The notes under the pieces: generated by a model
Told to the model about the DNA's origin: nothing
Seen by the model: only the letters and a program-made list of their open reading frames with translations
Database searches by the model: none
DNA from: Candidatus Pantoea gossypiicola
Lineage (GTDB): Bacteria > Pseudomonadota > Gammaproteobacteria > Enterobacterales > Enterobacteriaceae
Assembly: GCF_008632075.1 (NCBI RefSeq)
Contig: NZ_VWVM01000003.1
Coordinates: 284,252 to 348,251, forward strand
DNA length: 64,000 bases
Direction: 5' to 3'
Part shown: in pieces, positions 1-7,474 of the stretch
Numbering within the stretch: the stretch's first letter is position 1
How the letters are laid out: every line of letters starts with the position of its first letter
Made by a program: the position numbers and the translations under genes

Positions 1-1
1 C

Positions 2-688
2 TGTAACGAAGCGCTGCGTGACTGGTCCGGCAGCTATGAAACCTCACACTACATGCTCGGCACCGCGGCGGGCCCGCACCCCTTCCCGACGATCGTGCGT
101 GAGTTCCAGCGCATGATTGGTGAAGAGACCAAAAAGCAGATTCTGGAAAGAGAAGGCCGTCTGCCCGATGCGATCCTCGCCTGCGTAGGCGGCGGTTCAA
201 ATGCCATCGGGATGTTTGCTGACTTTATCGATGAGACCAGCGTGAAGCTGATTGGCGTTGAGCCTGCAGGTCACGGCATTGAAACCGGCGAGCATGGCGC
301 ACCGCTCAAACATGGTCGCGTCGGCATCTACTTCGGTATGAAATCGCCGATGATGCAGACCCACGATGGCCAGATTGAGGAATCTTACTCCATCTCTGCC
401 GGCCTCGACTTCCCATCGGTCGGTCCGCAGCATGCGCATCTGAACAGCATTGGTCGCGCAGAATATGTCTCCATTACCGATAACGAAGCGATGGATGCCT
501 TTAAACAGCTCTGCCGGGCGGAAGGGATTATTCCGGCCCTCGAGTCCTCTCACGCGCTGGCGCACGCCCTGAAGATGATTCACGCTGAGCCGGAAAAAGA
601 GCAGTTGATCGTAGTCAACCTCTCTGGCCGCGGCGACAAAGATATTTTCACCGTTCATGACATTCTGACAGCGCAGGGAGAAATCTGA
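2..688 (+). CDS. trpB: Tryptophan synthase beta chain, 3' part (truncated by window edge)
   Basis: This is the C-terminal half or more of TrpB, the PLP enzyme that joins indole and serine to make tryptophan in the alpha2beta2 complex. The open frame runs in from the left edge (codons start at base 2), so the beginning of the gene, including the PLP lysine region, is outside the window. Visible hallmarks are the [10 protein letters not shown] segment, the glycine-rich PLP phosphate-binding loop [10 protein letters not shown] (about 187-216) and the C-terminal LSGRGDKD motif. The stop codon overlaps the trpA start in a TGATG junction, which indicates translational coupling in the trp operon. 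Identity is certain; only the missing 5' part is unknown. Confidence 0.98.
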   Translation, partial: CNEALRDWSGSYETSHYMLGTAAGPHPFPTIVREFQRMIGEETKKQILEREGRLPDAILACVGGGSNAIGMFADFIDETSVKLIGVEPAGHGIETGEHGAPLKHGRVGIYFGMKSPMMQTHDGQIEESYSISAGLDFPSVGPQHAHLNSIGRAEYVSITDNEAMDAFKQLCRAEGIIPALESSHALAHALKMIHAEPEKEQLIVVNLSGRGDKDIFTVHDILTAQGEI

Positions 689-1491
689 TGGAACGTTACA
701 ATCAACTGTTTACCCGGCTGTCAGCGAATAACGAAGGTGCTTTCGTTCCTTTCGTTACGCTGGGCGATCCCTCTCCGGAGCTTTCACTGCGCGTGATTGA
801 CGCGCTGGTGGACGGTGGCGCGGATGCACTGGAGCTGGGAATTCCCTTCTCCGATCCCCTGGCGGATGGCCCGACCATCCAGAACGCGACGCTGCGCGCC
901 TTTGCGGCGGGTACCAACACCAGCCAGTGTTTTGAAATGCTGGCGACTATCCGCCGTAAATACCCGGATTTGCCGATTGGCTTACTGATGTACGCGAACC
1001 TGGTCTTCACTAACGGCGTGGATGAGTTCTATGCCCGTTGCGCAGAAGCCGGTGTGGATTCGGTGCTGGTCGCGGATGTGCCGGTTGAAGAGTCTGCGCC
1101 CTTCCGTCAGGCGGCACTGCGTCATGGCATAGCCCCTATCTTTATCTGTCCACCTAACGCCAGCGATGAGCTGCTGCGTGAGATCGCATCGCACGGACGG
1201 GGTTACACCTATCTGTTGTCACGCGCGGGAGTAACCGGTGCTGAAAACCGCGCCAGCCTGCCGCTGAAGCATCTGATCGACAAGCTGCGTGAATACCACG
1301 CCGCGCCGCCGCTGCAGGGCTTTGGTATTTCAGAACCTGAACAGGTGAAGGAGGCGATCGCTGCCGGTGCAGCGGGCGCTATCTCCGGCTCTGCGATTGT
1401 CAGAATCATTGAAAAACACCATGCAGAGCCTGAAGTGATGCTGAGTGAACTCAAGAATTTTGTCAGTCGCCTCAAGGCCGCCAGCCGTTAA
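688..1491 (+). CDS. trpA: Tryptophan synthase alpha chain
   Basis: TrpA (267 residues, typical length) cleaves indole-3-glycerol phosphate to indole and glyceraldehyde-3-phosphate and channels indole to TrpB. The TIM-barrel signature [15 protein letters not shown] carries the catalytic Glu and Asp, and the phosphate-binding glycines appear in [10 protein letters not shown] and GAISGSAIV. It starts on the ATG that overlaps the trpB stop by one base. It is the last gene of the trp operon and is followed directly by a strong terminator. No anomalies are seen. Confidence 0.99.
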   Translation: MERYNQLFTRLSANNEGAFVPFVTLGDPSPELSLRVIDALVDGGADALELGIPFSDPLADGPTIQNATLRAFAAGTNTSQCFEMLATIRRKYPDLPIGLLMYANLVFTNGVDEFYARCAEAGVDSVLVADVPVEESAPFRQAALRHGIAPIFICPPNASDELLREIASHGRGYTYLLSRAGVTGAENRASLPLKHLIDKLREYHAAPPLQGFGISEPEQVKEAIAAGAAGAISGSAIVRIIEKHHAEPEVMLSELKNFVSRLKAASR

Positions 1492-1501
1492 TCCTGCCAC
1501 C

Positions 1502-1544
1502 ATGCCTTATCGCGCGATAAGGCATGATTTGTTTCCTTTTTTTT
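1502..1544 (+). terminator. Rho-independent terminator of the trp operon
   Basis: A perfect 24-base palindrome at 1502-1525 (ATGCCTTATCGC and its complement) is followed by a T-rich run ending in eight T residues at 1537-1544. It lies 11 bases after the trpA stop. Confidence 0.85.
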
Positions 1545-1640
1545 CATTCCGCTATTTGCCCTTTTTGCAAAATCTGCACCACAATGACAATGCGCCGTTA
1601 CGGTAACGTCGCATCCATTTTGTGACAGGGAGTGAAAGCA

Positions 1641-1955
1641 ATGAAATTCGTTAAACTGCTGACAGGTGCTGTACTGGCGGGCGTGGTTGCGCTGACACTG
1701 AGCGCCTGTGCGCCAACCGCAACCAAAGAGGGAACCGGTGGCTATATTGATGACACCGTGGTGACCACAAAAGTAAAAGGTGAACTGCTGAAAGATGACT
1801 CGCTGAAATCGACTGAAATCAACGTAGAAACCTTTAAAGGTAAAGTTCAGCTGAGCGGTTTTGTTTCATCACCACAGATGGCGAATCGTGCCGTTCAGGT
1901 TACGCGCAGCGTGCCGGGCGTAAAATCAGTCGTCAACAATATGCAGATCAAATAA
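1641..1955 (+). CDS. BON-domain lipoprotein
   Basis: A 104-residue predicted lipoprotein. The N-terminus is a signal peptide ending in the lipobox LSAC with Cys23 as the lipidated residue. The rest is one BON domain (about residues 40-104, with the pattern VETFKGKVQLSGFV and RSVPGVKSVVNNM), as in OsmY and YraP-type envelope-stress proteins thought to contact phospholipids. The ATG at 1641 is preferred over an in-frame GTG at 1632 because AGGGAG (1626-1631) sits at proper spacing before it. It is a single-gene unit between the trp terminator and a terminator shared with ompW. The specific function is unknown; the family assignment is firm. Confidence 0.85.
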   Translation: MKFVKLLTGAVLAGVVALTLSACAPTATKEGTGGYIDDTVVTTKVKGELLKDDSLKSTEINVETFKGKVQLSGFVSSPQMANRAVQVTRSVPGVKSVVNNMQIK

Positions 1956-1970
1956 CGTCTTAACAGACAA

Positions 1971-1998
1971 AAAAGGCCGCTGATTCAGCGGCCTTTTT
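1971..1998. terminator. Bidirectional terminator between the BON lipoprotein gene and ompW
   Basis: The stem AGGCCGCTGA/TCAGCGGCCT is flanked by AAAA on one side and TTTTT on the other, so it can terminate both converging genes. Confidence 0.85.
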
Positions 1999-2002
1999 CT
2001 CA

Positions 2003-2647
2003 TCAGAACCGATAACCCGCCCCGAAGAAGAACACCCATGGATCGATACGCATATTGATGTTCTGCTGTTCGCCAGCGGCTTTGAACTTCACTTCCGTAT
2101 CAATATCCATGTACCACACCGACGCATTCAGCATCCAGTCGCGGTTAATCTGGTAATCCAGACCGACCTGGCCCGCCACCCCCCAGGAATCCTTGACGCT
2201 GAGATCGGTCAGGCCTGCATCGCGACCGGTCTGGTTGAAATCGGCGTCATAAAAAGTGGTGTAATTGATACCCACGCCAACGTAAGGGCGCGCTTTGCTT
2301 TTACTGTCGAAGAAGTAGTACTGCGCCATCAGCGTCGGCGGTAACTGGCGTACGGTAGCCAGCGTACCGGTCGGGCCAAGACCCACTTTGTGACGGAAAG
2401 GCGTGGCGGCCAGTAACTCAACACCAATATTATCTGTTGCCATGTACGTGAAGGTCAGGCCCAGCTGCGTGTCGTTAGTGGCGCTGAACTCGCCCATTCC
2501 TAACACATTATCGGAACCCTCGGTGGGCCGGACGGTGGCGCTGCCGGCACGCATAAAGAAGTCGCCTGCTTCGTGGGCCATCGCCAGTTGAGGCAGAGCC
2601 AGGGCCAGGGCCAGGGCCAGCAGCATCGCGCATTTTGCCAGTTTCAT
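2003..2647 (-). CDS. ompW: Outer membrane protein OmpW
   Basis: OmpW is an eight-stranded beta-barrel of the outer membrane with a hydrophobic channel, linked to small-molecule uptake and to stress and anaerobic adaptation. The protein is 214 residues with a cleavable signal peptide ending ALPQLAMA and a C-terminal aromatic residue (YRF), typical for barrel assembly. The start at 2647 is chosen because AAGGAG lies seven bases upstream; an upstream in-frame ATG (2704) lacks a ribosome site. The signal peptide contains an unusual Leu-Ala run encoded by CCAGGG hexamer repeats (2599-2620). A perfect FNR box lies upstream (2773-2786). Confidence 0.95.
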   Translation of the reverse strand: MKLAKCAMLLALALALALPQLAMAHEAGDFFMRAGSATVRPTEGSDNVLGMGEFSATNDTQLGLTFTYMATDNIGVELLAATPFRHKVGLGPTGTLATVRQLPPTLMAQYYFFDSKSKARPYVGVGINYTTFYDADFNQTGRDAGLTDLSVKDSWGVAGQVGLDYQINRDWMLNASVWYMDIDTEVKFKAAGEQQNINMRIDPWVFFFGAGYRF

Positions 2648-2738
2648 TATCACTCCTTTGCTTAATGTTAATGTCGCGAACGGAATCGCTTTTTTTGCTG
2701 GCAATTATTTAACGTGATTTACAGAAAATTGCACTCAG

Positions 2739-2786
2739 TAGCCCTGATATAAATTACTTAAAAAACAATGAATTGATTTAGATCAA
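2739..2786 (-). promoter_or_regulatory. FNR box and predicted FNR-dependent promoter of ompW
   Basis: TTGATTTAGATCAA at 2773-2786 matches the FNR consensus TTGATnnnnATCAA exactly. On the minus strand a TATATC hexamer (2751-2746) lies where a -10 box should be if FNR is centred near -41.5, giving a start near 2739. The sequence match is direct; activation of ompW by FNR is known in E. coli and inferred here. Confidence 0.7.
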
Positions 2787-2901
2787 TTTCAGCGCTTTCA
2801 TCAGGACGCAAATAGCGCTTGCTGAATAATTTCGCCCGCTCTATTTTGCTTATCTTCATTGTTGATTTTGGTTCGATGCCCTGGGAGGGGCGGGTGATCA
2901 A

Positions 2902-3318
2902 ATGAGTGAGCTCTCTAACCCTTGTGTCAGCTGTGGTGCCTGCTGCGCCCATTTCCGCGTCTCATTTTACTGGGCTGAAGCCGACGATGCGGGCGGTCTG
3001 GTCCCTACTGAATTAACTGAGCCGTTAAGCCTGTTAATGCGCAACATGCGGGGTACGAACGATCGTGCGCCCCGCTGCGTCGCCCTGCAGGGCGACATTG
3101 GCGGCTGCGTTTCCTGTGGCATTTATGAACAACGACCGACGCCCTGTCGGGAGTTTTCAATGTCGGGTGAAGCGGGTATCCATAACGAAGCCTGCGACCG
3201 TGCCCGCGCGCGTTACGGCCTTCCTCCCCTTTTTGCGCCCTCTTTACCTCATATTACAGAAAGTTATGCCCTGCCGGGTGCCCCGGAGCTGCCAGAACAT
3301 GTACAATCGCCGGGTTAA
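2902..3318 (+). CDS. YkgJ-family cysteine-cluster protein
   Basis: A 138-residue protein of the YkgJ/UPF0153 family. It has the family's N-terminal CxxCGxCC cluster (CVSCGACC, residues 8-15) and a second cysteine set ([23 protein letters not shown]). The pattern suggests a bound zinc ion or iron-sulfur cluster. No reaction is established for the family. The start is supported by a GGGAGGGG-type purine stretch upstream. It lies divergently from ompW, so the FNR box between them could also affect this gene. YcgN at 58.9-59.3 kb is a second cysteine-cluster protein of related type. Confidence 0.8.
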   Translation: MSELSNPCVSCGACCAHFRVSFYWAEADDAGGLVPTELTEPLSLLMRNMRGTNDRAPRCVALQGDIGGCVSCGIYEQRPTPCREFSMSGEAGIHNEACDRARARYGLPPLFAPSLPHITESYALPGAPELPEHVQSPG

Positions 3319-3327
3319 TTAACCCGG
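3310..3327. other. 18-base perfect palindrome over a stop codon
   Basis: CCGGGTTAATTAACCCGG overlaps the stop codon of the YkgJ-family gene and lies just before the yciC ribosome site. It lacks a following T run, so it is more likely an RNA-processing or stability hairpin than a terminator. Confidence 0.5.
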
Positions 3328-3345
3328 TTCCTCCAAGGAGTGTAC

Positions 3346-4080
3346 ATGTCTATCACGGCAAGTTCGTTATACCGTGACACAGGAAATTTCGCGCGCCATC
3401 AACTGACTACGGTGCTATTGATGTCGCTGCTGGCCGCGTTCGTCACCGTCATGCTGGTGCATGTGCTGACGCCTGGCACCGATCAGATGGCCATTCTGCA
3501 GCAGGGTGATGACAGCGCCAGTTCGCTGTTTGAGATGGTGCAGAATATGTCACCGGAACAGCAACAGGTACTGTTGCGCGCCTCAGCGGCCAGCACTTTT
3601 GCCGCGCTGATGGGGAATACCCTGCTGCTTGGCGGTATGCTCTATCTGATCCCGATGGTCTCTTCCGGCCAGCGTGTCAGTGCCTTGCGGGCCATTGGTG
3701 CTTCAGCGCCGCTGCTGCCAAAGCTGCTGCTGCTCACCTTCCTGATGACGCTGGTCGTGCAGCTGGGCTTTATGGTGCTGGTCGTGCCGGGCATTCTGCT
3801 GACGATCCTGCTATCGCTGGCACCGGTGATGGTGGCGAGTGAGAAGATGGGTGTCTTTGCCGCCATGCGCGCCAGCATGCGGATGGCGTGGAAGAATGTC
3901 AGGCTGATCGCCCCGGCAATTCTGCTCTGGCTGCTGGCTAAAGTCATTGTGATGCTCTTCTTCTCATCGCTGACGGTCTTACCCCTCAATGTTTCGTCGG
4001 TAATTTTTACCGCGGCAGGCAATGTGGTTTCAGCCATGTTGATTATCTATCTCTATCGGCTCTATATGCTTTTACGTTGA
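3346..4080 (+). CDS. yciC: YciC family inner membrane protein (UPF0259)
   Basis: A 244-residue polytopic membrane protein with about six hydrophobic segments, of the YciC/UPF0259 family, which is conserved beside yciB in enterics. Its biochemical role is unknown. The start at 3346 is chosen over the in-frame GTG at 3340 because AAGGAG occupies 3335-3340. It is followed at once by yciB, the same order as in E. coli, so the two are probably co-transcribed envelope genes. Confidence 0.9.
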   Translation: MSITASSLYRDTGNFARHQLTTVLLMSLLAAFVTVMLVHVLTPGTDQMAILQQGDDSASSLFEMVQNMSPEQQQVLLRASAASTFAALMGNTLLLGGMLYLIPMVSSGQRVSALRAIGASAPLLPKLLLLTFLMTLVVQLGFMVLVVPGILLTILLSLAPVMVASEKMGVFAAMRASMRMAWKNVRLIAPAILLWLLAKVIVMLFFSSLTVLPLNVSSVIFTAAGNVVSAMLIIYLYRLYMLLR

Positions 4081-4131
4081 TTGGCGATGTGCCCCCGGGC
4101 ACATTCGCAGCCAACTATGAATGGAAAAACT

Positions 4132-4671
4132 ATGAAGCAGCTACTCGACTTTCTTCCCCTGGTGGTCTTTTTCATCTTCTATAAGCTGTATGACATTTTT
4201 GTCGCCTCGGGCGCACTGATTGTGGCCACCGGCCTGGCCCTGGTTGTCAGCTGGGTGCTCTATCGCAAGCTGGAAAAGATGACGATTTTCACCTTTGTGC
4301 TGGTGGCCGTCTTTGGCACCCTGACGCTGGTGTTCCACAACGATGAGTTCATTAAGTGGAAAGTCACGGTGATCTACAGCCTGTTTGCCGCCGCCCTGCT
4401 TTACAGCCAGTGGTTTATGCAACAGACGCTGATTCAGCGCATGCTGGGTAAAGAGCTGCAGTTGCCTGACGCGGTCTGGCGTCGGCTGAACATCGCCTGG
4501 GCGCTGTTCTTTCTTATCTGCGGTCTGGTAAACATCTATGTCGCCTTTTGGTTATCTCAGGCGTTTTGGGTTAACTTTAAAGTGTTCGGTCTCTCCGGCC
4601 TGACCTTACTGTTTACCCTGCTCAGCGGGCTTTATATCTGGCGTCAGATGCCGCAGCAGGAACAAAAATAA
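4132..4671 (+). CDS. yciB: Septation-associated inner membrane protein YciB
   Basis: A 179-residue protein, the same length as E. coli YciB (also called IspZ or septation protein A). Five hydrophobic spans are visible, beginning with [20 protein letters not shown], the family's hallmark N-terminus. The family is linked to envelope integrity and cell division, with interactions with elongation and septation proteins reported. The start at the MKQLLDF methionine (4132) matches the family; the open frame extends further upstream without support. It lies 51 bases after yciC and ends at a terminator. Confidence 0.95.
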   Translation: MKQLLDFLPLVVFFIFYKLYDIFVASGALIVATGLALVVSWVLYRKLEKMTIFTFVLVAVFGTLTLVFHNDEFIKWKVTVIYSLFAAALLYSQWFMQQTLIQRMLGKELQLPDAVWRRLNIAWALFFLICGLVNIYVAFWLSQAFWVNFKVFGLSGLTLLFTLLSGLYIWRQMPQQEQK

Positions 4672-4676
4672 TCATC

Positions 4677-4701
4677 TGCCCGGTACGCCGGGCATTTTTT
4701 T
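4677..4701 (+). terminator. Terminator after yciB
   Basis: The stem TGCCCGG/CCGGGCA around TACG (4677-4694) is followed by seven T residues. Confidence 0.85.
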
Positions 4702-4730
4702 AGCATTCATCTGCATAAGAAGTGGAAGCA

Positions 4731-5153
4731 ATGAGCGAAAAACATAAATTGCCGCAAGGCGAAATGGTGCTGCGTACGCTCGCCATGCCGGCAGATACCA
4801 ACGCCAATGGTGATATTTTTGGTGGCTGGCTGATGTCACAGATGGATATGGGCGGCGCTATCCTGGCGAAAGAGATCGCTGAAGGGCGCGTTGTTACCGT
4901 GCGCGTCGACGGCATGTCATTTATGAAGCCTGTCGCGGTGGGTGACGTGGTGAGCTGTCATGCGAGCTGTCTACGAACCGGCAACAGCTCCATGACGATT
5001 AATGTGGAAGTGTGGATTAAAAAAGTATCGTCTGAGCCAATCGGGCAGACCTACTGTGCTACAGAGGCGGTCTTTATCTATGTGGCGGTCGACAATGAGG
5101 GCAATTCACGTCCTCTGCCAGTCGGCCGCGCCAATCAGCAGCCTGCCGGATAA
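4731..5153 (+). CDS. yciA: Acyl-CoA thioesterase YciA
   Basis: A 140-residue hot-dog-fold thioesterase that hydrolyses a broad range of acyl-CoAs in the cytosol. The family motif is clear: ADTNANGDIFGGWLMSQMD holds the catalytic Asp in the N-G-D-I-F-G-G-W loop. The start is at ATG 4731; an in-frame GTG at 4722 is less likely because the purine-rich AAGTGGAAG serves as ribosome site for 4731. The order yciC-yciB-yciA then converging tonB matches E. coli. Confidence 0.95.
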   Translation: MSEKHKLPQGEMVLRTLAMPADTNANGDIFGGWLMSQMDMGGAILAKEIAEGRVVTVRVDGMSFMKPVAVGDVVSCHASCLRTGNSSMTINVEVWIKKVSSEPIGQTYCATEAVFIYVAVDNEGNSRPLPVGRANQQPAG

Positions 5154-5157
5154 GTAA

Positions 5158-5184
5158 CGGGTCAGGCGGCTTCTGCCTGACCCG
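5158..5184. terminator. Hairpin between converging yciA and tonB
   Basis: A perfect 10-bp stem (CGGGTCAGGC/GCCTGACCCG) with a 7-base loop lies between the two stop codons. Neither side carries a good T run, so termination is likely but not proven. Confidence 0.6.
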
Positions 5185-5189
5185 ACGCC

Positions 5190-5927
5190 TTATTCAATGC
5201 TGGCACCACCATTAATTTTAAACACGATATTCATGGTAAGGCCCTGTCCTGGCTGTCCGCTCTGATAACGCCATTTTTTCATCGCCTGCTTTATTTCCCG
5301 CTCAAACATATTGCGCGGTTCAGCAGAGAGGATCTGGATGTTATCCACCCGCCCGTCGCTGTCCACATCAAACTTCACCCTTACACGCCCTTCTACCCGT
5401 AATGCAAAAGCACGTTGAGGATAGCCAGGCTTACTCACGCTCAGTGCCTTAGGACCGTTTGATGCTGACGCGGTGGGGGCCGGCGTTGCTTTCGGTGCCG
5501 TCGCGGGTTTGTTCTGAGTGGCCGGGGCCGCCTGCTTAAACGGGCTGGCCTCAGGTTTGCTCTCCTGACGCGGCTTCACCTCGCGTTTTGGCTGCTCCCG
5601 TTTATGTTCCGGCTTTGGTTTAGGTTTAGGCTTTGGTTCAGGTTTCGGAATGGGTACCGGCTCGGCTTTTGGCGGTTCCGGCACTGGCTCCGGCTCAGGC
5701 TGTGGTTCAGGTTGTGGCGCAGGCGGCTCTGCGATAGCCGGTGCAGGCTCGGGCTGGACTTCAGGCGCGACCATGGTAACGCTGATGGGCTGCGATGCTT
5801 TGGGTACCTCAATCACCTGCTGGAACGAAGCATAAAGAATTCCGGCAATCACGACTCCATGCAGAGCAACAGACAACAACATAGAGACAGGCGTGCGTTT
5901 AGGTAATGGCATAGTCAGCGTGGTCAT
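5190..5927 (-). CDS. tonB: Energy transducer TonB
   Basis: TonB (245 residues) carries proton-motive energy from ExbBD in the inner membrane to outer-membrane siderophore and cobalamin receptors. In order it shows an N-terminal membrane anchor (SMLLSVALHGVVIAGILYAS), a long periplasmic proline-rich arm with Glu-Pro then Lys-Pro repeats (about residues 55-125), and the C-terminal domain with KPGYPQRA and the VEGRVRVKFDVDSDGRV core. The start at 5927 (MTTLTMPLPKR) matches the E. coli N-terminus; an upstream in-frame ATG at 5999 would place the promoter inside the gene. A conserved tonB-type promoter lies directly upstream. Confidence 0.97.
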   Translation of the reverse strand: MTTLTMPLPKRTPVSMLLSVALHGVVIAGILYASFQQVIEVPKASQPISVTMVAPEVQPEPAPAIAEPPAPQPEPQPEPEPVPEPPKAEPVPIPKPEPKPKPKPKPEHKREQPKREVKPRQESKPEASPFKQAAPATQNKPATAPKATPAPTASASNGPKALSVSKPGYPQRAFALRVEGRVRVKFDVDSDGRVDNIQILSAEPRNMFEREIKQAMKKWRYQSGQPGQGLTMNIVFKINGGASIE

Positions 5928-5957
5928 AACAGTCGCAGTGATTGAATAGAGCAGCGA

Positions 5958-5986
5958 TTTTAAATGCAAATAGCAATCAGTTTCAA
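5958..5986 (-). promoter_or_regulatory. tonB promoter, probably Fur-regulated
   Basis: On the minus strand, TTGAAA (5986-5981) and TTAAAA (5963-5958) are separated by 17 bases. The intervening GATTGCTATTTGCAT block closely resembles the E. coli tonB promoter as I remember it. Fur control is expected from the gene family and the AT-rich overlap, but a canonical Fur box is only approximate. Confidence 0.65.
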
Positions 5987-6124
5987 TAACTCCCGCCATC
6001 CGGCCTGAAGAAAAGCGCTTTTTAGCCCTTTATGCTGAGCCATTAGCCGCCCACAGGTTTCGTTTGCACTCTAATCTTCAATCCCTTAACGTGTTGCAAA
6101 ATTCTGATAACCAGGAGTTCCTTA

Positions 6125-6421
6125 GTGCTTTACGTCATTTATGCAGAAGATACTGCAGAGTCGCTGGAAAAACGTAACGCCGTGCGCCCTGCCCACCTGG
6201 CGCGGCTCAAACTGCTGCAGGAAGAGGGACGTCTGATCATCGCAGGCCCAATGCCTGCTGTGGATAGCAACGATCCTGGCGTGGCGGGCTTCACCGGCTC
6301 AACCGTTATTGCTGAGTTTCCGTCATTAGAAGCCGCGCAGTCCTGGGCGCAGGATGATCCTTACTTTGCGGCGGGTGTCTATAAACAGGTCTCGGTTAAG
6401 CCCTTTAAACGCGTCTTCTGA
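6125..6421 (+). CDS. yciI: YciI family protein
   Basis: A 98-residue YciI protein, the same length as in E. coli, with a ferredoxin-like fold. The start [10 protein letters not shown], the conserved RPAHLARL histidine, the [12 protein letters not shown] aspartate region and the C-terminal DPYFAAGVY motif are all present. The conserved His/Asp pair suggests enzymatic activity, but no physiological reaction is established. Translation starts at GTG 6125, eight bases after AGGAG (6113-6117). It is divergent from tonB, as in E. coli. Confidence 0.95.
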   Translation: MLYVIYAEDTAESLEKRNAVRPAHLARLKLLQEEGRLIIAGPMPAVDSNDPGVAGFTGSTVIAEFPSLEAAQSWAQDDPYFAAGVYKQVSVKPFKRVF

Positions 6422-6437
6422 TAACGTATCTGCAGTC

Positions 6438-6475
6438 AAAATGGCTTCTGTGCCCTGGCACAGAAGCCATTTTTG
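6438..6475 (+). terminator. Strong terminator after yciI
   Basis: A 17-bp inverted repeat (AAAATGGCTTCTGTGCC and its complement) lies 17 bases after the yciI stop and ends in a T run. Confidence 0.85.
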
Positions 6476-6498
6476 TTTTAAATATTCAGAGAGGAAAG

Positions 6499-6678
6499 AT
6501 GCAGATAATCATACTGGGGCTACTGGCAATTATCGCTTTGCTGATTGGCGGTGCGCTATACCTCTGGCGAACAAAGGGCTGGCGTAGCAAAAAGCAGTGG
6601 ATTGTGATGCTGATCGTGCTGGCGGCAGCACTGCAGCTGGTGAATGTTACGCTGATGATGACGTCACAACGTCTTTAA
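6499..6678 (+). CDS. Small two-span membrane protein (59 aa), unknown function
   Basis: A 59-codon frame starts at ATG 6499 behind GAGGAAAG (6491-6498). It encodes two hydrophobic helices: QIIILGLLAIIALLIGGALY (residues 2-21) and IVMLIVLAAALQLVNVTL, joined by a basic loop (WRTKGWRSKKQW). The strong ribosome site, the basic loop between two hydrophobic spans, and the fit between a terminator and the next gene support it as real. I do not recognise the family. It sits where E. coli has kch, in a short lineage-specific interval. Confidence 0.6.
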   Translation: MQIIILGLLAIIALLIGGALYLWRTKGWRSKKQWIVMLIVLAAALQLVNVTLMMTSQRL

Positions 6679-6886
6679 CGTTGGTTATACATGACAGCTT
6701 ATTGCGATAGCAGCTTAAACAGACTCTGCGAAAACAGCGCCTTCATACTGCATGACTCTTCTGCCCGGACGGCTGAACGCGACGATCTCTGTATAACCGT
6801 TGACAGCTTATTCATGGCTAAGCGGGCCTGCATTCTCAGTTAACCCGCTTTGATTTCCCGTCACTCACTGGCATAGTTGCGTTGAA

Positions 6887-7129
6887 TTAACCCCTGTCCA
6901 GAATCAGACCGATCAGCGCATGATAGTGCTGCTCTTCTTCCGGGCTGGTGACATGCTGTAAACGGCTGATCAGCTTTGAGCAAATCGCTTTACGATTCAG
7001 GCTACGGCCAGAAGCGATAATTTCCGTCACTACAGACCCCAGAATGGCCTGCTGTGAAGGCTGTGCAGCACTGTGTAAATAAGCGGAGATGTCAGATACT
7101 GAAGCGGGAATACGAACGTTAGTCTGCAT
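6887..7129 (-). CDS. ycgZ: YcgZ-like regulatory small protein (YmgB/AriR family)
   Basis: An 80-residue protein that closely follows E. coli YcgZ in the pattern LGsvVTEIiasGRsLnRKaiCsKLisRLqHvT-EEeqHYhALIGL. YcgZ belongs with YmgA and AriR (YmgB), small proteins under the blue-light/cold regulator BluR that act through the Rcs phosphorelay to alter biofilm and capsule. The comparison is from memory, so subfamily assignment is probable rather than certain. The start at 7129 has GAGGG upstream. No ymgA, ymgB, bluR or bluF neighbour is present here. The upstream region holds TGTACA dyads of the MlrA/BluR type. Confidence 0.65.
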   Translation of the reverse strand: MQTNVRIPASVSDISAYLHSAAQPSQQAILGSVVTEIIASGRSLNRKAICSKLISRLQHVTSPEEEQHYHALIGLILDRG

Positions 7130-7172
7130 GGTTGGCCCTCATAGGATTCATTAAAAGTTAGTAACCGATACG

Positions 7173-7315
7173 GTAAAGTTATACAACAACCCCTTAACTG
7201 TACAGATATTTAACTCAAAATTTTGCCCCGCCTGCTGATTAAATGAATAAATCATTATAGAACATCGACTTGCAATAATGTAAAGTTGTACAGGTTTAAC
7301 GTCAACGGCTGTACA
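7173..7315. promoter_or_regulatory. TGTACA dyads upstream of the ycgZ-like gene
   Basis: Three TGTACA hexamers (7199-7204, 7287-7292, 7310-7315) and a near copy TATACA (7180-7185) lie within 143 bases. A 13-mer GTAAAGTTRTACA occurs at 7173-7185 and 7280-7292. They form two spaced pairs: AAAGTTATACA-N13-TGTACA and AAAGTTGTACA-N17-TGTACA. This resembles the dyad recognised by MerR-type MlrA (TTGTACA-N12-TGTACAA, as I recall it), whose paralogue BluR controls ycgZ. Operator function is inference. The full gene-free interval is 7130-7474. Confidence 0.5.
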
Positions 7316-7474
7316 CATCTTAAATTACACCTTGAGATAGCCTGTTTAGCTTTAAAAAATGATCTCTGTGTCATTTTTTTAGACGTCGGGAGGAATTATC
7401 TGACAGAGCTGTCTACATTTAGATTTTGTGAGTTAAACCTCTGAATGGAAGCACAGCGGAATCGCGGGCAAATT

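Noticed and set aside
2758..2952. 64-residue minus-strand frame between ompW and the YkgJ-family gene
   Set aside because: It overlaps the FNR site and the start of the opposite gene and has no recognisable content.
5604..5906. Plus-strand frames with strange repeats inside tonB
   Set aside because: They are the reverse complement of the Pro-Glu/Pro-Lys coding repeats of TonB.
6800..6828. TTGACA at 6800-6805 as a -35 promoter box
   Set aside because: No acceptable -10 box occurs 16-18 bases downstream.
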